Shown here: piece after piece, positions 6,669-18,800 of the stretch
Layout of the letters: each line of letters begins with the position of its first letter
Position numbering within the stretch: position 1 is the first letter of the stretch
Assembly (NCBI RefSeq): GCF_900167535.1
Contig: NZ_FUYE01000006.1
Coordinates: 296,163-360,162 of the forward strand
Length of the DNA stretch: 64,000 nt
Source: Prosthecobacter debontii
GTDB lineage: Bacteria > Verrucomicrobiota > Verrucomicrobiia > Verrucomicrobiales > Verrucomicrobiaceae
Reading direction: 5' to 3'
Notes under the pieces: model-generated
What the model saw: the letters and a program-made list of their open reading frames with translations, nothing else
Told to the model about the DNA's origin: nothing
Databases searched by the model: none
Translations under genes and position numbers: made by a program

Positions 6669-9290
6669 TTAACCCTCCACCTTGGCTTCTGGCATCACAG
6701 TCACCACATGCGCTTGGTCGGCCCCGAAGTAGGTTTGGGCCACTCGGCGCAGGTCTTGGCTGGTCAGGGCATCCACGGCCTCGGGGAGGCGGCGGAAGTG
6801 CTCGTAGCCGTGGCCATTGAGTTCATTCCAGGCATAGGCATCCGCTAGGCTGGCGTTCCCCTGCTGGGCGCGTAGCCAGCCGGATTTCCAGGTGGTCTTG
6901 GCGCGGGTGATTTCATCGTCCGTTAGGCCGTTTTTCACCAGATCGGCGATCTGCGTCATCATCTCCTGGCGTGCGAGATCGGCTTTTTCCGGACTGGTGC
7001 CCACGTAGAAGTAGAAGGCCCCGGCGCCGAGCGCGGAAAAGTGCTGCGCCCCGACGTAGTAGGCCAGACCGAGTTCCTCGCGGATGCGGTTGAAGAGGCG
7101 GCTGCCCATATCGCTGCAGGCTTCATCAATCAGCGAGAGGGCCTGGCTGTCGGCATGATGCAGACCCACCGTGCGGAAGCCGATGACGATGATGGCCTGC
7201 TCTTTATCCATGTGCAGGTCATGGCGTGCCGGTTTGCCTTGGTTAGGAGCCTGGGCCACATCATCAGCGTGATAGTGGCGGCTGCCTTTCTTCAGTTTAC
7301 CCAGCGCTTTTTCCACCTGCATGCGCACCGTGGCGGCTTTCACATCGCCATGGATGCAGATCACGCCGTTAGCCCCGGTGAGCGAGCGCTCCAGCATGGC
7401 GCGGCAGGTATCCACCTTCAGTGCTTTGACAGACTCTTCCGTGCCCAGTGCGGTGCGGGCAAAGGGGCCACCGGCAAAGATCTCCCGGCGGGCATGGCGC
7501 AGGGCCACGGTGAGGGGATCTTCCTTCTCTTCCTGGATGGAGGCGACCTGGCGCTTTTGCACTTCCTTCAGCTGAGCCGCGGGCAGGGTGGCGTTCTGGA
7601 TCAAATCCGCGATCAGGTCCAAACCGAGAGCTTCATCTCCACGCATGACGTCGGCGCCTAACAAATAACGATGCGCGTCTGAGGTGCACTGAAGCGAGCC
7701 GCCCAGGTTTTCCAGCTCGGAGGCGATCTCGAGCGCGCTGCGTTTCTTCGTGCCTTTCAGCAGCAGAGCCGCCGACACCTGGGTGGCACCCCCATTGGCG
7801 GCGGTTTCTGCAGGCACCCCGGCCAGGAAGCTGGCACGGATGGCGACGAGCGGCAGGCGCGGGTTTTCGCCGATGAGCAGAGTCAGGCCATTGGGCAGGA
7901 CAAAGCGCTGAAGCACTTGCTTGGCTGTGCTGCCGACATCGCTGGTGGTGGAGGTCTCCACATCCGGCCCCACGATGGCGAGGCTGCTGGTGGCCGGGAT
8001 GAGGTAACGCCGTGCCGCATCACGGATCATCGTGGGTGTCAGGGCCTTGATGGCGGCGAGGTAGTGGCGGCCATAGTCCAGGCTGCCGACCGCGAGCCAA
8101 CTGCTGGCCAGAGCTGCGGCTTGGCCCTTGGTGCTGGCCAGGGCACGCACTTGTCCGGCGACGGTGGCGCGCACGGCTTTGGCGAGTTCGGCGGCGGTGG
8201 GGCCCTTGGCTTTCATCGTCTCGACCACGGCCAGCATGGACTCACGGCAGGCTGTCGCGTCTTTCGGATCACACTCGGCTTCCACATTGAAGATGCCACA
8301 CTCCTGCGCGCCCCAGGCTCCGGCCCAGACCCAGTGCGCGAGGTTGCGTTTCTCCCGCACCTCTTGATATAGGCGTGAGCTGCGACCAGCACCCAGCAGG
8401 AAGGCCAGCACGTCCAGGGCTGGTTTGTCAGGGTGTCCCTCACCGGGGATCTGCCAGCCCTGAGCCACGCGGGTGAGCTCGCTGGGGAAGTTCTTGCGCC
8501 CTTCACGCGGGCCGCGCTGCACCGGCTCCTGCGGTTGGAAAACCGGCTCATAGGGGCTGCGCTGCCACTCGCCTAACAAACGTTCGGCCAAAGCGAACGC
8601 CTCCTCGGTCTTCACCGCACCGGCAATGACCACAAAGCAGTTGTTCGGCACATAGTGCCGCTTCACAAAACCGGCCACGTCCGCCTGAGTCAGTTGATCA
8701 AACACGGGCCGGTGACCGATGATGGGGTGCTTCAGCGGGTGCTTGCGGAAGGCGGTGCTCTGCACCAGATGCTGGACCACGGAGCCCGCATCATCATTGT
8801 CCATGGCCATCTCGCGGCGGATCACATCCTGCTCTTTCTCCAGCTCGGCAGCGTCGATCTTGGAGTGCCGCACCATATCCGCCAGGATGTCCAGATAACC
8901 CTCCGTGTGCTCCGCCAGACCGTCGATCCAGTAAACCGTGCGGTTAAAGGTGGTGTAGGCATTCACATAGCCGCCCAGCGCCTGGATGCCCTGAGAGATA
9001 TCGGCCGCCGTGCGCCGCAAGGTGCCTTTAAAAAGCATGTGCTCCACGCAGTGCGCGAGGCCGGCACCGGTCCACTGCTCCTCATGCAGGCTGCCCGCCT
9101 TCACCCAGATCTGCACACTCACCAGTGGATGCTCATGGTCCTCCCGCACGATCACCTCCAGCCCGTTGTCCAGGGTGCGCACCTGGGCCGTCATCGGCGG
9201 GATGTCCAGGGCACCGCCGCCCGCAGCGGCAGGAGCGCGGGCAGGGGATTTCTTCTTGGGGGTTGGGGCTGGGGAACGACGCGCAGGCAT
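6669..9290 (-). CDS. M16-family zinc peptidase, two fused domains, second one degenerate
   Basis: I start at ATG 9290 (MPARRSPAP), where an Ala/Pro/Lys-rich leader precedes the first M16 homology; the open frame extends to 9551 without homology I recognise. The 873-residue protein carries two M16 (pitrilysin/insulinase-like) modules. The first has an intact inverted zinc motif, HCVEH (H80, E83, H84), with the expected third ligand E160 in VIRREM. In the second module the matching position reads TQVSA, so zinc binding is lost, while the GLAYYVGAQ region near the C-terminus is kept. This matches the known arrangement in which one active and one inactive M16 module form a clamp. No signal peptide is seen from this start, so location is unclear. 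Confidence 0.9.
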   Translation of the reverse strand: MPARRSPAPTPKKKSPARAPAAAGGGALDIPPMTAQVRTLDNGLEVIVREDHEHPLVSVQIWVKAGSLHEEQWTGAGLAHCVEHMLFKGTLRRTAADISQGIQALGGYVNAYTTFNRTVYWIDGLAEHTEGYLDILADMVRHSKIDAAELEKEQDVIRREMAMDNDDAGSVVQHLVQSTAFRKHPLKHPIIGHRPVFDQLTQADVAGFVKRHYVPNNCFVVIAGAVKTEEAFALAERLLGEWQRSPYEPVFQPQEPVQRGPREGRKNFPSELTRVAQGWQIPGEGHPDKPALDVLAFLLGAGRSSRLYQEVREKRNLAHWVWAGAWGAQECGIFNVEAECDPKDATACRESMLAVVETMKAKGPTAAELAKAVRATVAGQVRALASTKGQAAALASSWLAVGSLDYGRHYLAAIKALTPTMIRDAARRYLIPATSSLAIVGPDVETSTTSDVGSTAKQVLQRFVLPNGLTLLIGENPRLPLVAIRASFLAGVPAETAANGGATQVSAALLLKGTKKRSALEIASELENLGGSLQCTSDAHRYLLGADVMRGDEALGLDLIADLIQNATLPAAQLKEVQKRQVASIQEEKEDPLTVALRHARREIFAGGPFARTALGTEESVKALKVDTCRAMLERSLTGANGVICIHGDVKAATVRMQVEKALGKLKKGSRHYHADDVAQAPNQGKPARHDLHMDKEQAIIVIGFRTVGLHHADSQALSLIDEACSDMGSRLFNRIREELGLAYYVGAQHFSALGAGAFYFYVGTSPEKADLARQEMMTQIADLVKNGLTDDEITRAKTTWKSGWLRAQQGNASLADAYAWNELNGHGYEHFRRLPEAVDALTSQDLRRVAQTYFGADQAHVVTVMPEAKVEG

Positions 9291-9874
9291 GGATGGAAGG
9301 AATACGCACAGTGGCGCAGCCACGGGCGCTGGCAAGGCGGGGATGGATTTGAAAAAAAAGGATGTTAGTGCGGCTCTCAGAGAGCCAGATGGGGGGACAG
9401 CCGCTTGAATGGGATCAAAAGTTTGAGGGGACGGCAGATGGCGCCTGACCCGGTCTGGTCGAGCTGCCGGAGGCCCCCGGTGAAACGCTGAGCACCACTC
9501 CGCAGCAATCCGGGCGGGTGAGTTTGAGAAGTTCTCGCTAGCGGGTTCCAAAGCCTTCCTAGAGGGGGGCGGAAAAGTGGAGGATTATCTTTGACCTCCC
9601 CAATTTTGTGCTTGGATTCTGACATGACTTTGTGATTACATCGTCAATAATCTAAAAATCCGTGATTACCCTGCCTCCAACCAGCATTTTGCAGGTCAGT
9701 TTCGCGCCTTTGACGGCGCGGAAACCTTCATTTGCGGGTGTTTACCGAGGTGGTGGCGAGTCTGTAAGGTGCTGCCAATCAACGAAAAACGCTCTTGTAA
9801 CTCCGTTTTTCGCGGCAGGCCACAGCCTTCGCTTCTAGCAATCGCATTCCCCCCAACCTTTTTCTGTTTCTCGT
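9291..9874. other. Long intergenic region upstream of the giant gene
   Basis: 584 bp between divergent genes. Short open frames here have no support. The segment 9600-9700 is AT-rich against its surroundings and holds two direct GTGATTAC copies at 9632-9639 and 9662-9669, exactly 30 bp apart. The promoters of both genes are expected here. Confidence 0.5.
9632..9669. promoter_or_regulatory. Paired GTGATTAC direct repeats upstream of the giant gene
   Basis: Two identical 8-mers have starts spaced 30 bp, close to three helical turns, in an AT-rich stretch about 200 bp before the start at 9875. This geometry would suit a regulator binding one face of the DNA. No regulator is identified and chance is possible. 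Confidence 0.3.
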
Positions 9875-12800
9875 ATGAAAACCCCCCCTTCACGGCGCTC
9901 CTTCACTGAGCAAATGATGAGTGTCCTGCGTCGTCGGCTGCGAGTGCCGGTGACCGTGCTCATGCTGGCCTGCAATCTGGTGTGGTCCGTGCCCAGCTAC
10001 GGGGATACGAGCTCGACCGTGAACGCCAGCACCGCCACGAAGGTGCTCCAAATCACAGGCGCTGAAGGCACCGCCAACCTACGGGTGGGGATGCTGCTGG
10101 AGGGAAATGGCTTCCCCGTGGGCACCTACATCACGCAGATTCTCAGCGGCAATCAGATTCTTGTCAGTCAACCGGTGAGTGCGTCCGGCAATAACATTGC
10201 GGTGACCTTCCGCGATGTAGAGGCGGTGACGGAAACGGCGGGGGGGAACTACACGAAGACGGGGACTGGGCTCGCCATCCTGATGAATGAAAACCTCGGG
10301 GGCGGTCTTGTGCAGATCCAAGGCGGAACCTTACAGCTCGGCGGGGTGAATTTCCAGGCCCGCAGTCGGATGAGCGGGCTGTTGAACGATAACACCAGTA
10401 TCGCGTTCGATTCAGTGAACCCTTCGGCGCTGAACTTTGCGACCAACTCCGTCAATTATCTTCCCTTCGAGCGTGTTGGGTCTATCTCAGGTGGGGGCGG
10501 TAATGGAGTGACCTCCATCAATCTCGCGGCAGATGCCACAACGGCAGTGCTGGCCGTTGGTTCAAACAATTCCAGCACTGTTTACAATGGTGATATTTTC
10601 GGTGACGCCGCGACGATGCTGATCAAGGAAGGCACGGGAAGCTTCACTTGGAACAATAACAATGCGACCTCCATGTCGGGCCTCATGCATGTGGATTCCG
10701 GGGCGCTGATCATTGGCGGCACTGAAGGTCTCAATGATGCTGTTCGGCTTTCCCTGAGTAATAAGGCTGATACGCGTGTGGAATTGAATACGTCCAATGC
10801 CGAAAAGATCTCGGCTCTCTCGGGGGGCGGGCGTGGAGCGATCACCACCTTCAGCAATGGTAAACTGGGGGCTCTAGGAGGAGCTTATCTAAACGGAGGA
10901 ACTCCCGAAGTGCGCCTTTCAGGACTGTCATTGACCCTTGAAAACAACACCTTGAATTCATTTTACAGCTTTGGTGGGGCGATTACCGGCAATGGCGGTT
11001 TTGAGAAGAATGGTCCCAATACGCTGGAACTACTGGGGAACAATACTTACACCGGTAACACCTCGATCGTTGCTGGGCAGACGGATAACACCAACAGCAT
11101 CCTGCGTCTAGGAGCTTATGGTACCAGTTCGGGTCTCGGTAGTCTCGCCAGTAGTGGGTTCGGTAGCTTGCCTTCGACAACACGTCTGATTTTGTCCGCT
11201 GGCAGTGGGGGCACCAATCGCAATGCCATTTTTGACCTGAATGGCGCGACTCAAACTGTTGATACCTTGATTTCGGTCAACGCATCGGGCAGCCGCAATG
11301 TCTTGATGCGCACAGGCACGCTCAATATCAACACGCAGAGTGGCAGTGACTCGAGCAATTTTAACGGCACCTTTGTCGGCCGCGGCACGATCAATGTGTT
11401 GAACACGCAGGGATCGAACGGCTGGACCCTCTCGGGCGACAGCAACACGGCACAGACGGGTGCGCTGAACATTCTCGCAGGTAGGGTGACTCTGAACCGC
11501 TCTGGCGGTGCCTTGGGTGATGCTGTGCATGTCACGGTGAATAACGGAGGCACCCTGGCCGTATCACAGTCAGACACCATCGGCTCCCTCTCTGGAAATG
11601 GGACTGTCAGCATCGATTCCAGCCGCTTTTTAACTCTTTCTGCCGCCCCTGCAGGAGGCATCATGAATAGCTCTTGGTCGGGTAACATCACCGGCTCGGG
11701 AGGGCTGGAATTGGGGGCGGGAGCTAGCCTACGACTGACGACGGCACAGAATTACCTCGGGGGCACTCGCCTGAATTCCGGTTCGGCCTTGTATCTGGAC
11801 TATGGCACGGGCAGCACTTCAACGGCCCTGATTCCAGGCACATTCATCCTGCGTGGCGGTAGCGTGTTCATGACCGGGACGAATGGTCAGACCGTGGCCA
11901 ACACCACGATTGAGGCGGGAGCGACGAACTTTTACACCGACTACAATTCAACGGCAGCCATCGGGCTCGTCAACATCACCCGTAACGGTGGTGGCGTGAT
12001 CAATGTGCACGGCAACGCGCTGAGTATCGACCGCCCTAACGTCAATGGCATTGTTGGGGGTTATGCCACGCACCTTTCATTGGATGCGAATGGTAAACCG
12101 AAGGTGACCTGGGCGGTAGCCAATGGAACGGCACCTGTCACCGGACTCAGCACCTTTGAGACAAACTTCAATCTCGCAGGCGGGCTCAGTGGTAAGAATA
12201 TGCTCGTGGATGCGGCAGCGGCAGTGGCTTCAGGCACCACGGCTATTTCTGGTGCACTGGGTTCTCTCTATTTCTCAGAGCCTGTAGCACTCACTTTGAA
12301 CATCGGAGGAGCGGATGGCTTGAGCCGGACGATGATTGAGTCCGGCGGTATCCTCGTTTCCCCTGAGGTCGGGCCGAATAACTTGACCATCAAAGGAAAG
12401 GTTTCCGGCACGGAAATCACTGGCGGGGTGGCAAACACCTACGGGATCACGGATGAGTTGATTGTGCATCAGTATAATGCGCGTGGGTCACTCACCATCG
12501 ATGCTTCGATTGTCGATAACTCCAATAACACTCGTCTGACGAAAGCGGGGCCAGGAACATTGATTTTGACCCGTCCGAACTCCTACACTGGCCAGACGAG
12601 CATTCTGGGAGGGGTGTTGGAGTTGGCCAGTGCTAACAGCACGGAGTTTGGAACGTTGGGTAATAGTTCTGCCGACATCATCAATCATGGCTACCTCAAG
12701 TTTAATTTAAACTTGGCTGAAGGCGCCGCTTACAATGTTGATAACAGCATCACTGGCACAGGGACCATCCGGAAAGACAATGCTTCCAGCGGTCTGGTGA

Positions 12801-15800
12801 TTTTGCGTGGCTCAAACAATACTTACACGGGGCCCACACAGGTGCTGGCTGGCACCTTGGGGATTGCCAATTCGAACACGGGCTTGGGCTCCGTCGCAGG
12901 TCTGACGACCGTATCTCAGGGGGCCACCCTGCAATTGCGCGCCGTCGGCGGAGCGGGTGTGCCAGTGCTAGAGACCGTCGTTTTAGAGGGGGGGGCGCTT
13001 TCCTCAGCTGTCGGTGCTTCAAATTTGGGCGGGGCATTGATTCTCACCAAGGACAGCACGGTCCATACAGATGGTCCAGATTCGCCCCTGACTCTCTCAG
13101 GCACGATCTTCACCTACCCTGGAGTGAAGCTCAATGTGGCCAGTTCTACCCCAGGAGGCCTCGTCATCTTGACCAACACCCTCAATCAACTCGGAGATAT
13201 CTCCGTCGGTGATGGCGCTGGGCTTCAGATCGGTGGCGCCACGGTGGGAGGTTATGTCGGGCATGGTGTCATCACCACAGGTGCTGGCAGTCGTGTCATT
13301 ACCAATACGAATAACGGTCATATGGCGCTTTCCGCCAAGATCACGGGTGCGGCGGATTTTTATCAGGTGCGCAATACCGTTTATTTGACCGCAGACAATG
13401 ACTACACAGGCAAAACCTATGTCGGAGGCAACGGCACCATCGGATTTGAGAATTCGCCTGCCGAACTGCGGGTGGGCATTGGCGGCTACACGGGGAATGT
13501 GGGCACCGGAGACATCATCATTCAAAGCAATTCTCTGAATAACAGTGGCACCTCCACTTGGGTGCGTGTGGACGTGCTCCGCGATCTAGTCTGGAATAAC
13601 CGGATTGAAATCTATCCCTCGACGCCCGGAACCAACAGTAACAGTCCTATTTCCGGCATCATTCGTTATGGCGTCGGATCTTTGACTTTAAACGGACCGA
13701 TTGTGGCGGGCGTGCATACGATTGGGGATTCCACCACCTCAGCCGCCTCTCTACGCACCAGTTCGGGCGGTAAATTGATCATCAGTGGCCAGATCACGAA
13801 CGGAGCGGATTCACGTCTGGATTTGACCAATGACGGCATCATGGTTTTCTCCGGCAGCAATGATCAAACGTTGTGGGGCATTATGAGTTCGGGCACGTCA
13901 GCGACGAGCCCCACATCCAGTGCTTTTATCTTTAAGTCGGATGGGACGATTCGGCTCAAAGGTAACAACACCGCTTTGAGTAACCATTTCATTCAGAAAG
14001 GCACCGTTATTATTGATAACGATGATGGCCAAGGGATCGCAGATAACGCGGACTATTATTTGAGTAACGGTGCCACCCTCCAATTCAATTACAATGAGAC
14101 GATGGGTGTTCTCGGTGGCATGAAGGGCTCAAACATCATCTTGAATCAGGGTTCCACCCTGACTCTCAACGATGCGGTGACGATGGGCATCCATTCGAAT
14201 ATCTCCGGTGATGGCTCGTTGAATATCTCCGCCAGCAGTGGCAGTGGCACTTTCTGGTATGGTTTGTTTGGGAATAACAGCTTCACGTCTGACATGTCGA
14301 TCGGTGCCAGCGGCCAGACGATTACGGTGCGGGCGAATAACCTGACGAACGCGGGTGAAGTCAGTTCGTTAGGGATGGGAGATGTGATCAATCTTGGCGG
14401 GGCCTCTGGCGTGGGTGATTCACGTCTGGAATACATCGGCGCTGGCCAGGAGACGGATCGTGACATCAATATCACGGGAGGTGGTGGCAACGTCGTGCGT
14501 ATCGCCGGGAGTGGACGCGGTGCGCTGATCCTCAATGGCGATATCAAGGTGACGGGGGCCGGAAACAAGACACTTCATCTCCACGGACAGACGAATGGTA
14601 ACACCGTCAATGGTGTGATCGACGAGAATGGTCAAGGTGCCCTGTCGCTGATCATCAATAGCGCCGCAGGTAACAATGACATGTATGGTCAGGGCCGCTG
14701 GATCTTGTCCAATGACAACAACAACTTCAGTGGGAATGTGACCGTCAACTTGGGCGTGTTGGAGTTGGCCGGTTCTCTCGGAGATGGTGGTGGAACGACT
14801 AGCGTTTTGGGTGATTTGACTAAAAATCGTGTTATCTCCTTGGGCACGGGTAACTTTGACGGTCGTAAATTCGATGTTTTCAGTGGTGGTGATAACCTGG
14901 GGGCAGCCTCAGGTCTGGGCTCCACAGGAAGCCTTGTGTTCAATGACGCGGAAGACGGGGTGGCTACCCTGGGGGCTAACATCAGCTTCAAGCAAGAATA
15001 CGATAGCACCTCCAACCCGGGCTGGGGCGAGATCGTCAACAACGGCAATAAGGTTGTGGTGCTGGAAGGTGCATTCACTGTCGGTTCCACCGGGGCTCGT
15101 AACTGGGTGTTGGATGGCTCCAACGCGGGCACAACGGTGCTGGGCACTTACATTCCCAACACGATCAAAGGGAGCATCTCCGATACTTCAAACACCGGTA
15201 ACGTGGTGAGCCTCCTCAAGGAGGGGGCCGGCGTCTGGCGCTTGTCTGGCGCGAACACCTACGAGGGCACCACCACGATCACTCGGGGCACTTTGGAGCT
15301 CTTCGGTGGGCTTGCGATCCAGGATAACGGAATCATTAACCTCAGCAATGCGGGTTCCGACGGTTCCTCTGCTGAAGCTGCAACCCTGCGTGTGCTTAGC
15401 TCGGAGACCATCGGTGGTCTTCAGGGAGCGGTTGGCTCACAGGTCGAAATCGCAGCTGGACAGAGTTTGACGGTTCGTGGCACGGGCCAAACTTTCAACG
15501 GTGTCATTTCTGGAGATGGGGGTTTTGTGCGCACGAATAGTAGCAGCACGGCGGTGGATACGACCTTCACCAACAATCACACCTATACGGGAGCAACGGT
15601 CATCAACACCACGGGCGGTAACTCGGGGGCTCCTCGCATCAACGTGCTCTTCCTTGCCAACGGAGGCGAGGCCAGCGGGCTAGGTGCTTCCAGCAGTGCC
15701 GCTCAGAATCTGGTGCTCAATACCGGTAGTGTCGCGGGTGGTCTGCGTTGGATCGGTGCCAACGATCAGTCCACCGATCGCCTTTTCACCATTGGGGTCG

Positions 15801-18800
15801 GCACCTCAACGATCTGGGCCGAGGGTCAAGTCTTCGGTAACAATGTGCCGACGATTTCCTTCACCAACACGGGAGCGCTGGCGTTCACGGGCACAGGTAA
15901 CCGTGCATTGACCCTGCGCGGCCCTAACCGTGGAGACAACTACTTCGCTCCTAGTATCACGGATGGCGGTTCTGGCGTGACTTCACTCAACAAAAATGAT
16001 GTGGGAACCTGGGTGCTGTCGGGCAACAATACCTTTACAGGTAAAGTGACGATCACCGGTGGCACCTTGGCCATCACGAGCAATACCGCCTTGGGCAGTT
16101 CTGCTGGGGGAGTCGAAATCTCTCTGGCGACCAACAGCAGCACGTCTTATTTGGACTTGCGCGGTGTGACCGTCACCGGTGAGGCACTGACCTTATCGGG
16201 CTCAAACACGAGCTTCTTTGGGCTATCTGCCAGTGAAGGAACGAACGTTTGGACGGGTACCATCGCCAATAACTCGGCTGCTCTATTGAATGTCGGCCTC
16301 GGGGCCAGCTTGAATCTTCAAGGTGTCATCAGTGGTTCCTCCACGTTGACCAAGGTGGGGAATGGAACGCTGACTCTTTCCGCCAGTAATACACGCACGG
16401 GCGCTTTCCTCGTTCGCGGCGGTAAGCTGGTTTTGGATTTTAGCACCAACAACACCAGTAAACTTTCAGATACGTCATCTCTGACCCTTGGGTCCAGCAC
16501 CTCCATCGGGTTCTTCCGAGGTCCGAATGACACGAATCGTGGCCAGGAATACTTATTCAGTGGCACGGGTGCGACGATCGATCTCGCAGGCGGTAGCCAT
16601 GTCGAAGTTGTCCTCTCCACCACTCTCGAGGCAGGGGCCAGTTCCATCACACGCAGCAGTGGCACCTCCGTCCTTCGCATGAATACGGTGACCCGCTCGG
16701 CTAACTCCGGTGGCACGCTGGACTTCGGTGCTGTCGGCATTGCCCAGGTGGATAACACAAACTCCAATGGCATCTTGGGCGGCTGGGCCACCGTCGCTAA
16801 GACAGACTGGGCCACCAACTCAACCAACGCGGGTGACGGTGCTATCGGTGCCTTGGCCACGTATGGCACGACTTGGGCTTCTGGCGTCAATACCAACATC
16901 ACGACCAATCTGTCAGCCTCGGGTGTCACGAATACGGTGCGCTTCAATTCCGCCACTAGTGCGGCTGTTAACCTCACTGCGGCTGGGACGATCACAACCG
17001 GCGGTATCTTGGTCACTCCCAATGTGGGAGCTAACAATGTCTTCATTAACAACAGCACGCTTACGGCGACGAGCACAGACATTGTGGTGCATCAGCACAA
17101 CGCTTTGGGCTCGCTGACCATCAACTCGCAGATCATCGGTTCTATTGGGTTAACCAAGAGCGGTGTGGGTGATCTTTACATTCTGGGCAATAACACCAAC
17201 ACAGGCACCACTTACGTGAATGAAGGTCGTTTGTTCGTGGGCAATGGTGGAGCCACAGGCCAACTCGGCACGGGTGCAGGAGCCATTTTGCTCAATGGCA
17301 GCCTCATCTTCAACAGCACTCAGGGTACGGAGTTCGTTCAGTCGGGCTCTCTCCGTGGCAACGGTGACTTTGTGCTGGCAGATACGAACACGCGTACCAT
17401 CCAGCTCACGGCGGATAACGTGAATTTCACAGGTCGTTTCATCGTCAACGGCGGCGTATTGGCCTCTGGGACGAATGGTAACAGCCTCGGTAGCTCACGG
17501 ATCACGACCATCGTGAACAACACAGGCACTCTGGAGCTTCGCGGCATGAGCCAGGGTATCAGTGTGTTTTTGAACGACAGTGGTCGTCTTCGCAGCGGAG
17601 TGGGCAGCAATACCGTTAGCGGCACCCTGAACATCACCGGGAGTGATACCCAGGTCGAAGTGAATACAGGGTCCACACTCACCTTGAGTGGCCTCATTTA
17701 TTCCACTTCTGGGATGAATAAGTACGGCAACGGTCTGCTCAACATCACCGCGAACCAGTTCCAGAACTTCTTGGATGGAGCGGCGGCCGGTTCGACGACG
17801 GCGAATGCCAATGCGTCATTCCTCGGCCAGTTCAGAATCATGGCAGGTGAGGTGCGAATCGGTAACCTGCGTGCTCTTGGCGGCACCGGCGTGGGTAACG
17901 AGACGATCATTGCGAGCGGTGCGAGTCTCGACTTGCGCGGCAACTCACTGAACTGGGCTGACGATGATGTTTCGAATGGACGTGAGATCATCCAGGTCAG
18001 TGGTGAGGGTTTCAATGGGCTCGGGGCGCTGAAGAATAGCACCGGCACCGGAACTGTTTCCACCATTGTCTTTGACGCAGACGCTACCTTGAGCGGCGGT
18101 GGCTTTGCCAACGGCTCACGCCTCATCTTGGCGGGTTATGACATCAATCCCAACACGGGCTCAAACTTCACCGGGAACTTCACCCGTGGCGAAGCCGAGA
18201 TTTATGGTAACAACGCTAACCTGACCATCATCGGGAACTCAACGCTCAATGACGGCAACGGCACCGGAGTGACCTTCCGTGATCCAAAGTTCATGAGCGC
18301 GTTGAACTCCATCCTCGTGAAAGAAGGCAACTTCCGCATCGAAATGGAAGCTAACCGTGAAGGGGCTACTTTCTCGGGCGTCACTTCTGCCAACGTGACG
18401 AATGGTATCACGGTCGCTTACAGCGGCGCGACTCTTGCTGACTACACCAATGCAAGTCTGGGCGTAGGCCCCAATGTCGGAGCTCGACTGAACTTCTACC
18501 GCAATTGGAATACTGACCATTCGGTCAGCATCGTCATGGACGGCGTCACCGCCAAGGCCAATGCCGGAGCGAACTACATTGATCTCGGTGCGGATTCGAC
18601 AACACCGAATCCCCGCACTTATCTGAGCGGTGATATCCTGTTGCTCGGTGATGCGGACAGAAACTTTTTCCACATCGACGCCAGCAATGGCCAGCAGACG
18701 ATCGGAGATCAGGGTAACCAGACCGGTGCTATCCAGTCGAAGCTGATCGTCAACGGTGTCATCTCGGGGGATGGCGGTTTTACCAAGACGGGGCTGCGTG

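Noticed and set aside
9377..9625. 82-codon minus-strand frame upstream of the peptidase
   Set aside because: No domain, no ribosome binding site; lies in the promoter region of two divergent genes.
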